Shown in pieces: positions 27,712 to 36,581 of a DNA stretch of 64,000 nucleotides. Location of the stretch: NCBI GenBank assembly GCA_963820995.1, contig CAWGCL010000003.1, positions 46,850 through 110,849 of the forward strand, in the 5' to 3' direction. The DNA is from JAGTVG01 sp963820995 (GTDB lineage Bacteria > Bacteroidota > Bacteroidia > Cytophagales > Cyclobacteriaceae). The translations under genes and the position numbers were made by a program. The notes beneath the pieces are model-generated. The model was not told the DNA's origin. It worked only from the letters and a program-made list of their open reading frames with translations, and searched no databases. The first letter of the stretch is position 1. Each line of letters begins with the position of its first letter.

Positions 27712-28611
27712 CTAAATTTTCAACTTGCAGGTCCAGACCGGTCTTTTGGCATGATTTACAATATCTTCCGCAATGCTCCCACTGAGCAAATGCATCAGGC
27801 CCGTTCTCCCATGAGTTGCGAGAGCGATCATGTCTGCTCCAATATCCTCACAGAAATATATGATGCCATCTTCCTCGATGTAATCATTGTATATATTCAG
27901 CGAGTAATTGTTGATATTGTATTTTTCAACAAATGCTTCCATCCCTTTTAAAATAGTCCGGTTTGATTCGAAGTTATTGGGGGTATTTATTTTTACAAGG
28001 TGAAGTTTAGCCTTAAAAATATCCTGAAGTTTAGATAATTCTTCTACTACATGTGTCTGGTCCCCTTCAAAATTGGAAGCAAAGGCGATATTGTGAATTT
28101 TTGTGTAGTCACGTTTCTTTTTGATCGTAATTACCGGGCATTTTGCATGTCGCACTACCTTCTCGGTGTTTGAACCTATGAGAATCTCTTCTAATCCGGT
28201 GGCACCTTTTGTGCCCATAATCACAAGGTTCACATTCTCCTGTTCTATTTTTTCCGCAATAACAAAATAGGGATTGCCTACCTCTACCACTTGTGTGATC
28301 TTTACCGATCCCAGGTCCAGTTTCAGGGTCATAGCCCGGATTTCGTCCTTTGCCCGGTTCAATAAATTGTTAATGAATGACTCATCCAAATTATCCAGAG
28401 GAGGTTCTGCACCCCCGATAACATTCATTCCGCCTCCCCATACTGAAGATAATCCAGGAAAATCGACAACGTTGATTAGAATAATCTCAGCCGTACTCTT
28501 TAAGGCAATCTGATATGCAAAATCGAGTGCATATCCGGCCTGCTCAGAAAAATCAGTTGGAACTAAGATCTTTTTCACTGTATTAGAATTTATAGGCAGG
28601 AATAAACGCAC
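27712..28611 (-). CDS. Universal stress protein, tandem UspA
   Basis: A 299-residue protein with two UspA domains. The first has KKILVPTDFSEQAGYALDFA and the complete ATP-binding loop MGTKGATGLEEILIGSNTEKVV; the second ends IALATHGRTGLMHLLSGSIAEDIV, also a full loop, so both halves may bind nucleotide. The first of two adjacent usp genes, located near a Crp/Fnr regulator gene on the same strand (103 bases away), which is a plausible controller. The start ATG precedes a short leader before the conserved KKILVPTDFS; an internal start at that point is not excluded. Confidence 0.9.
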   Translation of the reverse strand: MRLFLPINSNTVKKILVPTDFSEQAGYALDFAYQIALKSTAEIILINVVDFPGLSSVWGGGMNVIGGAEPPLDNLDESFINNLLNRAKDEIRAMTLKLDLGSVKITQVVEVGNPYFVIAEKIEQENVNLVIMGTKGATGLEEILIGSNTEKVVRHAKCPVITIKKKRDYTKIHNIAFASNFEGDQTHVVEELSKLQDIFKAKLHLVKINTPNNFESNRTILKGMEAFVEKYNINNYSLNIYNDYIEEDGIIYFCEDIGADMIALATHGRTGLMHLLSGSIAEDIVNHAKRPVWTCKLKI

Positions 28612-28714
28612 CTGTCCTGTTTTGGTGCAAATTAAGGAATATCACTAAAATTATGTAATGATGGCTATCAGCGCAAAATATGATTTATGTCATATGCATC
28701 GGCTGACCCAAAAA

Positions 28715-29437
28715 CTAAATTCCGTAGAAGTCTGCTTCTTTTACAAGTCCTTGAGGATCAAGTACTTTTATTTTCTTTCCCTGAAGCGAAATCAATTCCT
28801 GGTTTTTGAATTCAGAGAGCAGCCTGATCACAGTTTCGGTAGCGGTTCCGATAATATTGGCAAGGTCCTCGCGGGAAAGAGCAATGTCAATTAAGGTACT
28901 GTTCTCTTCACCTTCCATTCCGTAAGATTCTTTAAGCATCAGTAAAGTGGCAGCAAGCCTTTCCCTGACTGATTTTTGTGCAATAGTTACCAGCTTCTGT
29001 TCCATGATGCCAAGGTCATCGCATAATTTCTGCATCATGCGCTTAAAAAACCGTGGATTGTTGTTCAGTATGTTTAAAAAATCAGCTTTTGGAATGTAAC
29101 AAATAGCTCCCTCTTCAATTACAGTTGCTGAGGCATTATAGAACTCTTCTGAAATCAAAGCACGGTATCCAATGAAATCACCTGCTTTAGCCAGGTTTAG
29201 TATTTGTTCCTTGCCATCTGAAGTGATCTTGTATACTTTAACCTTCCCTGAATTCAGGCAGAATAAACCCATTGGACGGGTTCCTTCATAATAAAGCGTC
29301 TGCCCCTTTTTATACATGATACAAGACTTATGTATGTCCAGGGATTCAAGATCGTCCTGATTAAGATCGGAAAAAAGCGAATCTTTTTTACTGGCGCAAA
29401 AAGCGCAGTTTATTTTGATGTTCTTTTTTGTAGCCAA
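28715..29437 (-). CDS. Crp/Fnr family transcription regulator
   Basis: A 240-residue regulator with a cyclic-nucleotide-binding-like N-terminal domain (about 20-140; YKKGQTLYYEGTRPMGLFCLNSGKVKVYK, AKAGDFIGYRALI) and a C-terminal winged helix (about 160-230) with the Crp signature ALSREDLANIIGTATETVIRLLSEF. The N-terminus has Cys12 and Cys15 in CAFC and further Cys residues in the sensory domain, reminiscent of redox or Fe-S sensing Fnr proteins, but the full Fnr Cys spacing is not present. It lacks the Arg typical of the cAMP pocket. Two universal stress protein genes follow on the same strand, so redox or stress control is a reasonable inference. Confidence 0.9.
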   Translation of the reverse strand: MATKKNIKINCAFCASKKDSLFSDLNQDDLESLDIHKSCIMYKKGQTLYYEGTRPMGLFCLNSGKVKVYKITSDGKEQILNLAKAGDFIGYRALISEEFYNASATVIEEGAICYIPKADFLNILNNNPRFFKRMMQKLCDDLGIMEQKLVTIAQKSVRERLAATLLMLKESYGMEGEENSTLIDIALSREDLANIIGTATETVIRLLSEFKNQELISLQGKKIKVLDPQGLVKEADFYGI

Positions 29438-29456
29438 GTTCTTACTGATTTTTCCG

Positions 29457-29487
29457 CAAATCTACACACTATTCAGCTAGTTTCCAA
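29457..29487 (-). promoter_or_regulatory. Promoter of the Crp/Fnr gene
   Basis: On the minus strand TTG (29485-29487), 20 bases, then TAGATTTG (29457-29464), which matches the Bacteroidota housekeeping pattern TTG-N19-21-TAnnTTTG. The -7 element is about 20 bases upstream of the start codon, so the leader would be short. Confidence 0.55.
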
Positions 29488-29656
29488 TAAGTTATACAGC
29501 CTTAATTTAAATTATCAGGATTAGTTTAAATGAGCCTTAATTTGCGTTTATTTTACAATCCAGTTTTAAAATTAATCATATTATTAATATAATAATAACT
29601 GTTTTATTAGAATTTTTGTTTCAAGGAAAATTAATCAGAGTAAACTGAATTTTTTA

Positions 29657-30634
29657 TTATATCAACATTCCTATCCCAAACAATAGGGTAAAAATCAAAC
29701 TGGAAATGGCCATTTTTTTCAGACTGGGATCTAGCCCAGATGCAGATCTTTTATTTTGCACATCGATCCCATTCTGAATAAATAAAGGTAAGCTGAGGAT
29801 AAACAAAAATTGGAATGGAGAATCATATAAAATGAGCCCATATATCACAGCAAGTGCAAATCCTGTTCCCAACAGAAACCAGTGGTATACTACAGCCTTT
29901 TTCCTGCCTAGTCGGACCGGGATTGACTTTTTACCGGCCAGCGCATCGGATTCAATATCCCGGATGTTATTTACATTAAGTACGGCTGTGGCAAATAAGC
30001 CGGAAGTTAAGGCGGGCAGAATATGATAATAATTCAGATACCCTGTAAACAGAAAGCATGTGCCCAATACACCTACCAGTCCGAAAAACAGCAGTACAAA
30101 CAAGTCGCCTAATCCGGCATAGCCGTAAGGATTTTTACCCATTGTATATCCCATTGCCGCCAGAATGGCAGCGATGCCGAGTAAAAGGAAAATAAAGAAC
30201 GTGGAGTTCATGTTCGTAATAGCAATAAACAGGAGCAAAGTGCCGGAAACTAAAGATAGAACAGCCGTAATTAATATGGCTGTTTTCATCGAGCTGGCTG
30301 AAATAATCCCTGATTGTACGCTCCGCTTGGGTCCTTCCCTTTGGGTACTGTCTGCCCCATGTAATGAATCACCATAATCATTTGCAAGATTTGAAAGGAT
30401 TTGCAGGAATATTGTAGTAATTGAAGCGAGAATAAATATTGAAGAGTTGAAAAGACCTTCATCTGCAGCTAGAAAAGAACCCATTGTGATACTGGCTAAG
30501 GCCAGTGGAAGTGTTCGCAAGCGTATGGCCTGCATCCAGGCCCTAAACTTTGAAGATGAATTCATCGATCCATGATCGGGATGAAGTGTATTATCCAGCG
30601 AGATTTGCCTTTCGTGCTTTTGTTCGCTTATCAT
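29657..30634 (-). CDS. menA: 1,4-dihydroxy-2-naphthoate polyprenyltransferase
   Basis: A 325-residue UbiA-family membrane enzyme that prenylates 1,4-dihydroxy-2-naphthoate in menaquinone synthesis. About eight or nine helices, with the first Asp-rich motif NLANDYGDSLHGAD and the second NVNNIRDIESDALAGKKS, both diagnostic of MenA. The start used is ATG at 30634; a TTG at 30646 is in frame but falls inside a terminator-like hairpin. An N-terminal extension of about 24 residues precedes the usual beginning (FRAWMQAIRLRTLP), so a still later start is possible. Presence indicates menaquinone-based respiration. Confidence 0.92.
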   Translation of the reverse strand: MISEQKHERQISLDNTLHPDHGSMNSSSKFRAWMQAIRLRTLPLALASITMGSFLAADEGLFNSSIFILASITTIFLQILSNLANDYGDSLHGADSTQREGPKRSVQSGIISASSMKTAILITAVLSLVSGTLLLFIAITNMNSTFFIFLLLGIAAILAAMGYTMGKNPYGYAGLGDLFVLLFFGLVGVLGTCFLFTGYLNYYHILPALTSGLFATAVLNVNNIRDIESDALAGKKSIPVRLGRKKAVVYHWFLLGTGFALAVIYGLILYDSPFQFLFILSLPLFIQNGIDVQNKRSASGLDPSLKKMAISSLIFTLLFGIGMLI

Positions 30635-30644
30635 GGTAATAAAC

Positions 30645-30672
30645 AACCTGTCTGGCTTATCCAGGACAGGTT
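30645..30672 (-). terminator. Terminator after the glutathione peroxidase gene
   Basis: AACCTGTCCTGG and CCAGACAGGTT pair on the minus strand around an ATAAG loop (one bulged base), followed by TTGTTTATT. It lies 19 bases after the peroxidase stop and directly before the menA ATG, so it should end the argS-peroxidase transcript and separate it from menA. Confidence 0.7.
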
Positions 30673-30690
30673 GCGCATCAGTAATTCCTG

Positions 30691-31245
30691 CTATTTTATT
30701 TTTGCAATAATATCATCTGAGAGTGGTTCCACTTTTGAAGGATAAAATGCCACGAGCTCTCCTTTTTCGTTCACAAGGTATTTGCAGAAGTTCCAACCAG
30801 GTGCTTCATTGTTCCATCCGTTGTATTTTTCTTCTGATAACCAATGATATAAGGGGGCCATGTCATCCCCTTTAACAGAGATCTTTTCAAACATCTGAAA
30901 GGTAACGCCGTAGTTTTCTGAGCAGAAAAGTGCAATCTCATCGTTTGTGCCAGGTTCCTGTTTTCCAAAATTATTAGCTGGAAATCCCAGTATAGTCACT
31001 TTGTTCCCATAAAGCTCATGCAATTTTTGCAGATCTTCATATTGAGGTGTATACCCACATTTAGAAGCTACATTGACAATTAATAATTTTTTGCCTTTAT
31101 AGGTACTGAAATCGATAGTGGAACCATCAATTGACTTCATTTTAAAATCATAAATGCTTTCAGGCACATCGCCGGTCATATCTAGGCCGGTAAAGGATAA
31201 TTGAAGTGCTGCAATAACAATCAGACTGAATATTAATTTTTTCAT
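30691..31245 (-). CDS. Exported glutathione-peroxidase-family protein
   Basis: A 184-residue thiol peroxidase of the glutathione peroxidase family, with an N-terminal hydrophobic signal (about residues 3-20). Motifs are ASKCGYTP with the peroxidatic Cys63 (Cys rather than selenocysteine), FPANNFGKQEPGT with Gln96, and WNFCKYLV with Trp151 and Asn152, completing the catalytic tetrad. It would reduce hydroperoxides; bacterial members usually use thioredoxin rather than glutathione. It begins 12 bases after the argS stop, giving an argS-peroxidase transcript. Periplasmic location is inferred from the signal only. Confidence 0.9.
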   Translation of the reverse strand: MKKLIFSLIVIAALQLSFTGLDMTGDVPESIYDFKMKSIDGSTIDFSTYKGKKLLIVNVASKCGYTPQYEDLQKLHELYGNKVTILGFPANNFGKQEPGTNDEIALFCSENYGVTFQMFEKISVKGDDMAPLYHWLSEEKYNGWNNEAPGWNFCKYLVNEKGELVAFYPSKVEPLSDDIIAKIK

Positions 31246-31257
31246 AGTTTTTATTTT

Positions 31258-33048
31258 TTACATTCTTTTGGGGACATCAATACCTAATAAACTCATACCG
31301 TGCTTTATTGTTTTCGCTGTCTGACTGGAAAGAGCCACACGGAAATTTCGTCTATCTATATTCCTTTCTTTAAAGATAGAAACTTCTGTATAAAAACGGT
31401 TATAATTTTTCGCCAATTCAAAACAATAATTTGCGACAACAGATGGGGCAAAGTTATCGGCTGCCTCCATCAAATCTTTTTTGTATTCATTTAAATTTGC
31501 GATCAGATCCCTTTCTGTTTCATGCAAATTCCATTCAACGTTCACATACGACTGATGATGGTCTATCTTTAATTCATCTGCTTTCCTCAGGATAGCTGCT
31601 ATCCTGGCATATGTATACTGAATGAATGGTCCGGTGTGACCCTGAAATTGTATGGAATCTTCAGGGTTGAACATCATTCTTTTTTTCGGGTCGATCTTCA
31701 ATAGAAAATATTTCAATGCCCCAAGCGCCAGAGTACTATATAGTTGCTCCGCCTCTTCCTCGGAGAAATCATCGATCTTTCCTAATTCAGCTGTTTTAAT
31801 TCTTGCTGTTTCCACCATTTCCTGTACCAGATCGTCTGCATCTACAACTGTCCCTTCACGGGATTTCATTTTTCCACTGGGTAGGTCTACCATACCATAG
31901 CTTAGGTGATGCAATCCTTCTGCATATGGCCGCCCCAGTTTTTTCAGGATCATAAATAATACATCGAAATGATAATCCTGTTCATTTCCAACAACATATA
32001 TGGATTGATCGAATCCTGTATCCTGGTATTTCAGGTCAGCGGTTCCCAGATCCTGCGTCATGTATACAGATGTCCCATCAGACCTTAGCAGGAGTTTTTC
32101 ATCAAGACCTTCATCGCTCAGGTCAACCCATACCGAACCGTCAGGTTTTTTATAAAACAATCCTTTTTCAAGCCCTTCAGATACAATGTTCCTTCCGAGT
32201 AAATAGGTGTCTGATTCGTAATAAGTCTTGTTAAAATCTACACCTATAGTTCTGTAAGTAGAATCGAATCCATCATATACCCATCCATTCATTTTTTTCC
32301 ATAGATCGCGTACTTCAGGGTCTTTGTTTTCCCACTTGATCAAAAATTCCTGCGCTTCCATCATCAGTGGCGCCTTTTTGTCAGCCTCATCCTTTGATAA
32401 CCCATCCTGTACCAGTTGCTCTATTTGTTGCTTATATTCCCCGTCGAACATCACATAATATTTCCCAACAAGGTGATCTCCTTTTATACCTGAACTATCC
32501 GGCGTTTCGCCATTGCCAAAATTCTTATAGGCGACCATGGATTTACATATATGGATACCCCTGTCATTGACCAGGGTTACTTTTTCAACATTATTACCAG
32601 ATGCTTTTAATATTTCTGAGACAGAATATCCCAGGAAATTATTTCGTAAATGACCAAGATGCAAAGGTTTGTTGGTATTCGGACTTGAATATTCAACTAT
32701 TACCTTTTGGTTGTTCTTTTCGATCTGCCTCCAGGGTGGATTGCTGAAATCAAAATTAAAAGATTCAAGCCAGGTCTTATCATTGATGACCAAATTTAAA
32801 AATCCTTTTACAACGTTGAAGGAACTTACTATGTCTGATGATTCCTTAAGGAAGGATCCCAGAAGCTCGCCTGTCTCTTCCGGTCTTTTTTTTGTAATTT
32901 TTAAAAAGGGAAATACAATAAAGGTATGGCTTCCTTCAAACTCTTTATTGGTTGGCTGCAATTTAATATCAGCCGCTTGTATCTCATGATTAAATAATTC
33001 TTTGAAAGCTTCAGAAATTGAAGTCCAAAGAATGGAATCTATATTCAT
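31258..33048 (-). CDS. argS: Arginyl-tRNA synthetase
   Basis: A 596-residue class I aminoacyl-tRNA synthetase that charges tRNA-Arg. An N-terminal Arg_tRNA_synt_N domain (about 1-100) is followed by the HIGH-type motif NKPLHLGHLRNNFLG, the substrate-binding segment VEYSSPNT just before it, the KMSKS-equivalent GKMKSREGTVVD, and a C-terminal DALR anticodon-binding domain (about 480-596) containing YTYARIAAILRKADEL. Length is normal for ArgRS (550-600). A 16-bp palindrome lies in the 94-base upstream gap. A peroxidase gene follows 12 bases downstream. Confidence 0.97.
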   Translation of the reverse strand: MNIDSILWTSISEAFKELFNHEIQAADIKLQPTNKEFEGSHTFIVFPFLKITKKRPEETGELLGSFLKESSDIVSSFNVVKGFLNLVINDKTWLESFNFDFSNPPWRQIEKNNQKVIVEYSSPNTNKPLHLGHLRNNFLGYSVSEILKASGNNVEKVTLVNDRGIHICKSMVAYKNFGNGETPDSSGIKGDHLVGKYYVMFDGEYKQQIEQLVQDGLSKDEADKKAPLMMEAQEFLIKWENKDPEVRDLWKKMNGWVYDGFDSTYRTIGVDFNKTYYESDTYLLGRNIVSEGLEKGLFYKKPDGSVWVDLSDEGLDEKLLLRSDGTSVYMTQDLGTADLKYQDTGFDQSIYVVGNEQDYHFDVLFMILKKLGRPYAEGLHHLSYGMVDLPSGKMKSREGTVVDADDLVQEMVETARIKTAELGKIDDFSEEEAEQLYSTLALGALKYFLLKIDPKKRMMFNPEDSIQFQGHTGPFIQYTYARIAAILRKADELKIDHHQSYVNVEWNLHETERDLIANLNEYKKDLMEAADNFAPSVVANYCFELAKNYNRFYTEVSIFKERNIDRRNFRVALSSQTAKTIKHGMSLLGIDVPKRM

Positions 33049-33083
33049 TATCTGTAAGAATCGTTAAGTCTATAAACCTGATA

Positions 33084-33099
33084 AATCCGATATCGGATT
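33084..33099. promoter_or_regulatory. 16-bp perfect palindrome upstream of argS
   Basis: AATCCGATATCGGATT is perfectly self-complementary and sits 36 bases upstream of the argS start, between argS and the preceding phosphatase gene. It has the form of a dimeric-repressor operator; a transcript hairpin without loop is less likely. No U-tract follows on the minus strand. Function not shown. Confidence 0.4.
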
Positions 33100-33142
33100 A
33101 TTCGGGCAGCAAATTTCGCAAAAAATATTTAATTTACTCTAA

Positions 33143-33661
33143 TTAATTGCCCTTGTGGGGTATTATTTTTTTTGAGGCCTCCAGAAGGTCTTTAACTATG
33201 AAATCAGTTTTTACTTCAGGTTTTTCATTTCCTATAAAAATGGTCTGGATGCCGAGTTTTACTGCCGGAAGGAGGTCTCTTTCATTGTTCCCGACCATCC
33301 AGGAAGCGTTTGGATCAATATCAAACCTTGCCAAAGCTTTTTCAAACATTAGTGAATCAGGTTTTCTGAGCAGAGAGTTTGAAAAAGCAGGATAGTATGA
33401 GGCATAATAGATCTTATCGATCAGGTGATTGGTTTCCTCCATCATATAGGAATGGCATCTTTTAACATCCTCTTCCGTAAATAAACCCCTTGTAATACCT
33501 GCCTGGTTGGTTACAACAACTAATATATAGCCATTTTTGTGGAGGATGTTCAGAGCTTCTATTACACCCGGGATTATCTTGAAATCCTCAATTTTGAAAG
33601 TATATGTTCCTCGTTCTTCATTGATAACGCCATCGCGGTCAAGAAATACACATTTGTTCAT
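33143..33661 (-). CDS. HAD-IIIA phosphatase, GmhB/HisB-N-like
   Basis: A 172-residue HAD phosphatase. Motif I is FLDRDGVINEERG (nucleophile Asp8, acid/base Asp10), motif II is VVVTNQAGITRG, motif III Lys lies in RKPDSLMF, and motif IV is VGNNERDLLPA. This pattern matches D-glycero-D-manno-heptose 1,7-bisphosphate phosphatase and histidinol-phosphatase relatives. The zinc loop with paired Cys residues that most GmhB proteins carry before the RKP motif is absent here, so specificity is uncertain. Its start overlaps the upstream reductase stop by one base (TAATG), implying coupling. Lipopolysaccharide core sugar synthesis is one possible role. Confidence 0.82.
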   Translation of the reverse strand: MNKCVFLDRDGVINEERGTYTFKIEDFKIIPGVIEALNILHKNGYILVVVTNQAGITRGLFTEEDVKRCHSYMMEETNHLIDKIYYASYYPAFSNSLLRKPDSLMFEKALARFDIDPNASWMVGNNERDLLPAVKLGIQTIFIGNEKPEVKTDFIVKDLLEASKKIIPHKGN

Positions 33662-34779
33662 TACCCCATTTCAATTTTGATATCCTTGCTTACCGGATGA
33701 CTTACACAAGTAAGGATATAACCATCTTCGAGTTCTTCTTCAGAAAGCCCTTCAGGATCCTCCATTTTTACCTGACCGGAAAGTAATTTACCCCTGCAGC
33801 TGGTACATATCCCACTCTGACAGGAGAAGGGCATATTGACATCCGCATCCAGGGCTGTCTCCAGGATAAATTCATTGTTTCTTACAATCACTTCATGTTC
33901 TTCATTATCTACTATAATAGTGACTGTGCTTTTGGACGATTCATTTTCCGTAGCAGCTGGTTCAACGGCCTTACTGGAAATTGGTTCAGAGCTGTAGAAA
34001 CTTTCTTTATGCCGGTTTATCTTATCTACCTTCAGTAGGTCTAGTGTTGATTCCACTGTTTCCATCATTCCATGGGGGCCACAGGTAAAAACAGAGACTT
34101 TATCCGTACTGATCTGTGATTGGTTAAAGAGGTCTATAATCTGTTCTTTACTTACCCTTCCTTTCATTCCATCCCAATCTGCCGATGGCTGTGACAGAAC
34201 GTGGCTAAAACTGATACGGTCAGGATATTTAAGCTTAAACTCCTCCAATAAGTCTTTATAGATGATTGAATTTTCATTGCGGTTTTGATAGATCAGATGG
34301 ATTTTTGATTTTGGTTCTTTAAGCAGGGCAGATTTCATAATTGACATAAGGGGGGTTATTCCACTTCCACCTGCAAATAAAACAAAATCACGTTCATTTG
34401 CCTCATTAAACTCTGTAGTAAAACCTCCTTTAGGCTCCATGATCTTTATCTCATCTCCCGGCTTCAATTGTTCCACGAGATATTTTGAAACCTTGCCATT
34501 ATCGATTTTTTTTACAGTAACACTTAACTCTTCGTCATGGTGTGGGGATGAACTTAATGAATAAGATCTTCGGACTTCTTCTCCATCCAGATTAAGGATT
34601 AGGGTAAGATATTGCCCTGGGAGGTATTTGATTTCATTCCCGGGATTAGAAAAAACGATGGATATTGCATCATCTGTTTCTTTAATGATCTTCTTTATGG
34701 TCAGGCTATGATACACTGCTCCGGACGATCCTTTCTTCGGGTCATTTTTGATCTTTCTTTTAAATAAACTAATTGCCAT
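33661..34779 (-). CDS. PaaE-type FAD/NAD(P)H-2Fe-2S oxidoreductase
   Basis: A 372-residue electron-transfer protein. Domain order is FAD-binding barrel (about 20-120; RRSYSLSSSPHHDE), NAD(P)-binding Rossmann (about 125-250; FAGGSGITPLMSIM, VFTCGPHGMMETV), a low-complexity linker (about 255-285), and a plant-type 2Fe-2S ferredoxin (about 288-372; CQSGICTSCRGKL and a distal Cys in ILTCVSHP). This is the arrangement of phenylacetyl-CoA epoxidase reductase PaaE and related monooxygenase reductases. No oxygenase gene is nearby, so the electron acceptor is unknown. A TAAATTTG -7-like element occurs on the minus strand at 34863-34870 without a clear -33. Confidence 0.9.
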   Translation of the reverse strand: MAISLFKRKIKNDPKKGSSGAVYHSLTIKKIIKETDDAISIVFSNPGNEIKYLPGQYLTLILNLDGEEVRRSYSLSSSPHHDEELSVTVKKIDNGKVSKYLVEQLKPGDEIKIMEPKGGFTTEFNEANERDFVLFAGGSGITPLMSIMKSALLKEPKSKIHLIYQNRNENSIIYKDLLEEFKLKYPDRISFSHVLSQPSADWDGMKGRVSKEQIIDLFNQSQISTDKVSVFTCGPHGMMETVESTLDLLKVDKINRHKESFYSSEPISSKAVEPAATENESSKSTVTIIVDNEEHEVIVRNNEFILETALDADVNMPFSCQSGICTSCRGKLLSGQVKMEDPEGLSEEELEDGYILTCVSHPVSKDIKIEMG

Positions 34780-35015
34780 CTTTTAAATTTTAAAGCAAAT
34801 TGATGAATGACCCGATAGGCCGTTTTTGTTCCTGAATTTCTCAATAATATTCTTTGATCCTGCAAATTTATAATTTCTCAATATTAATATACTCCTCTTT
34901 TTGCAGAGATATTGAAAAGATTATAACCTGATTGATTGAAAAATGTTGGTTTTTGGAAATTAATAACGAGTTTTTTTTTGTAATTGATACCTTTACACTT
35001 TCAAATTTTGATATT

Positions 35016-36356
35016 ATGAATAATTCAGAACTTCTTTCCATATCGCCGGTTGATGGCCGGTATCATAAAGTAACAAAAGTCCTCGCGCCCTATTATTCGG
35101 AATTGGGATTATTTAAATACAGGATTCAGGTTGAAATCGAATACTTTATTCACCTTGTAATGTTGCCAATACCTCAGCTGGAAAAATTTGATCATGGATT
35201 ATTTGAGTCTCTACGTTCCATTTATCTTGATTTTGAAGAGACTGGGGGCGTTAGGATCAAGGAAATCGAAAAAGTTACCAACCATGATGTAAAGGCGGTT
35301 GAATACTATATAAAGGAGGAATTCGATAAACTGGGCCTTTCTGAGTTCAAGGAGTTTATCCATTTTGGTCTTACTTCTCAGGACATTAATAATACCGCCA
35401 CCCCTTTGCTAATAAGGGATGGTTTTGAAAATGAGATATTGCCAAAACTGGATGCTTTGATCCATCTGCTTTGGGAAATTAGTAAGCAATGGGAAAATGT
35501 TCCAATGCTGGCCAGGACCCATGGCCAGCCCGCTTCACCAACAAGACTGGGTAAGGAAATACTGGTTTTTCATCAACGCCTGATAAAACAGATTGAGTTA
35601 TTGGCGCAGGTGCCTCATACAGCAAAATTTGGAAGTGCAACAGGAAACTTTAATGCACATTATGCAGCATATCCTCAAATCGACTGGCACAGTTTTGCCG
35701 ATGAATTTATTCATGGTCTGGGATTGGCCCGTTCGTTTCCAACCACTCAGATTGAACATTACGACAATATAGCTGCCTTTTGTGATGGGATGCGAAGGAT
35801 CAATACCATTCTTCTTGATTTTGCCAGGGACATATGGCATTATATTTCTATTGAATATTTTAAACAGAAGATCTCGAAGAATGAGGTAGGTTCTTCTACC
35901 ATGCCCCATAAAGTGAATCCAATCGATTTTGAGAATGCTGAGGGAAACCTGGGTTATGCCAATGCATCCTTCGAATTTTTTGCATCAAAGCTACCGGTCT
36001 CAAGATTACAACGCGATCTGACTGATTCAACTGTATTGCGTAACATCGGCGTACCATTGGCTCATAGTTTTATTGCTTATAATTCCTTAATCAAAGGAAT
36101 TAACAAACTGGAGCTAAATCAGGCAAAACTGAACGAAGACCTTGAGAATAATTGGGTGATCATAGGGGAAGGGATCCAGACCATTTTAAGAAGGGAGGGA
36201 TACCCGGAACCGTTCGAAGCGGTTAAGGCCCTCACCAGGAAAAACGAAAAGGTCACACAGGAGACCATTGCTGAGTTTATTGAAGGGCTGGAGGTTAGTG
36301 AAGCCGTTAAAACAGAATTAAAGGCCTTGTCTCCAAGCAATTACATTGGAAAATAG
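35016..36356 (+). CDS. purB: Adenylosuccinate lyase
   Basis: A 446-residue fumarase/aspartase superfamily enzyme. It removes fumarate from SAICAR and adenylosuccinate in purine synthesis. Starting at ATG 35016 gives the canonical N-terminus ELLSISPVDGRYHKV; an in-frame start 28 codons earlier adds a non-homologous leader. Motifs are FGLTSQDINNTATPL, MLARTHGQPASPT with the catalytic His, FGSATGNFNAH, and the signature loop GSSTMPHKVNPIDFENAEGN with the mobile catalytic Ser. Length fits the E. coli-type PurB. The upstream gap to the divergent reductase gene is 236 bases. Confidence 0.97.
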   Translation: MNNSELLSISPVDGRYHKVTKVLAPYYSELGLFKYRIQVEIEYFIHLVMLPIPQLEKFDHGLFESLRSIYLDFEETGGVRIKEIEKVTNHDVKAVEYYIKEEFDKLGLSEFKEFIHFGLTSQDINNTATPLLIRDGFENEILPKLDALIHLLWEISKQWENVPMLARTHGQPASPTRLGKEILVFHQRLIKQIELLAQVPHTAKFGSATGNFNAHYAAYPQIDWHSFADEFIHGLGLARSFPTTQIEHYDNIAAFCDGMRRINTILLDFARDIWHYISIEYFKQKISKNEVGSSTMPHKVNPIDFENAEGNLGYANASFEFFASKLPVSRLQRDLTDSTVLRNIGVPLAHSFIAYNSLIKGINKLELNQAKLNEDLENNWVIIGEGIQTILRREGYPEPFEAVKALTRKNEKVTQETIAEFIEGLEVSEAVKTELKALSPSNYIGK

Positions 36357-36581
36357 GTTTTGTTGCCGGGCAATCCTATCTCAAACAAAACTTTGGGCTA
36401 AGCAATTATTCCGGTCGGCAGGCTTGGTCACAGAGTGATTAGGTTTCAATACAGGTCTTTAAGCAAAGCAATTGTATTGGTCAGCGGGCCTATCATCAAG
36501 GAATGGAATCGGGGGATAGATTTTCTGGGCCAGCGGCAACCATTTCGGTTTAATATCCCTATCCAGGTTAGATGACGCTAC

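Noticed and set aside
36400..36490. Imperfect direct repeat in the purB downstream gap as a mobile-element footprint
   Set aside because: Two copies only, about 24 bases, no inverted ends or transposase; too weak to call.
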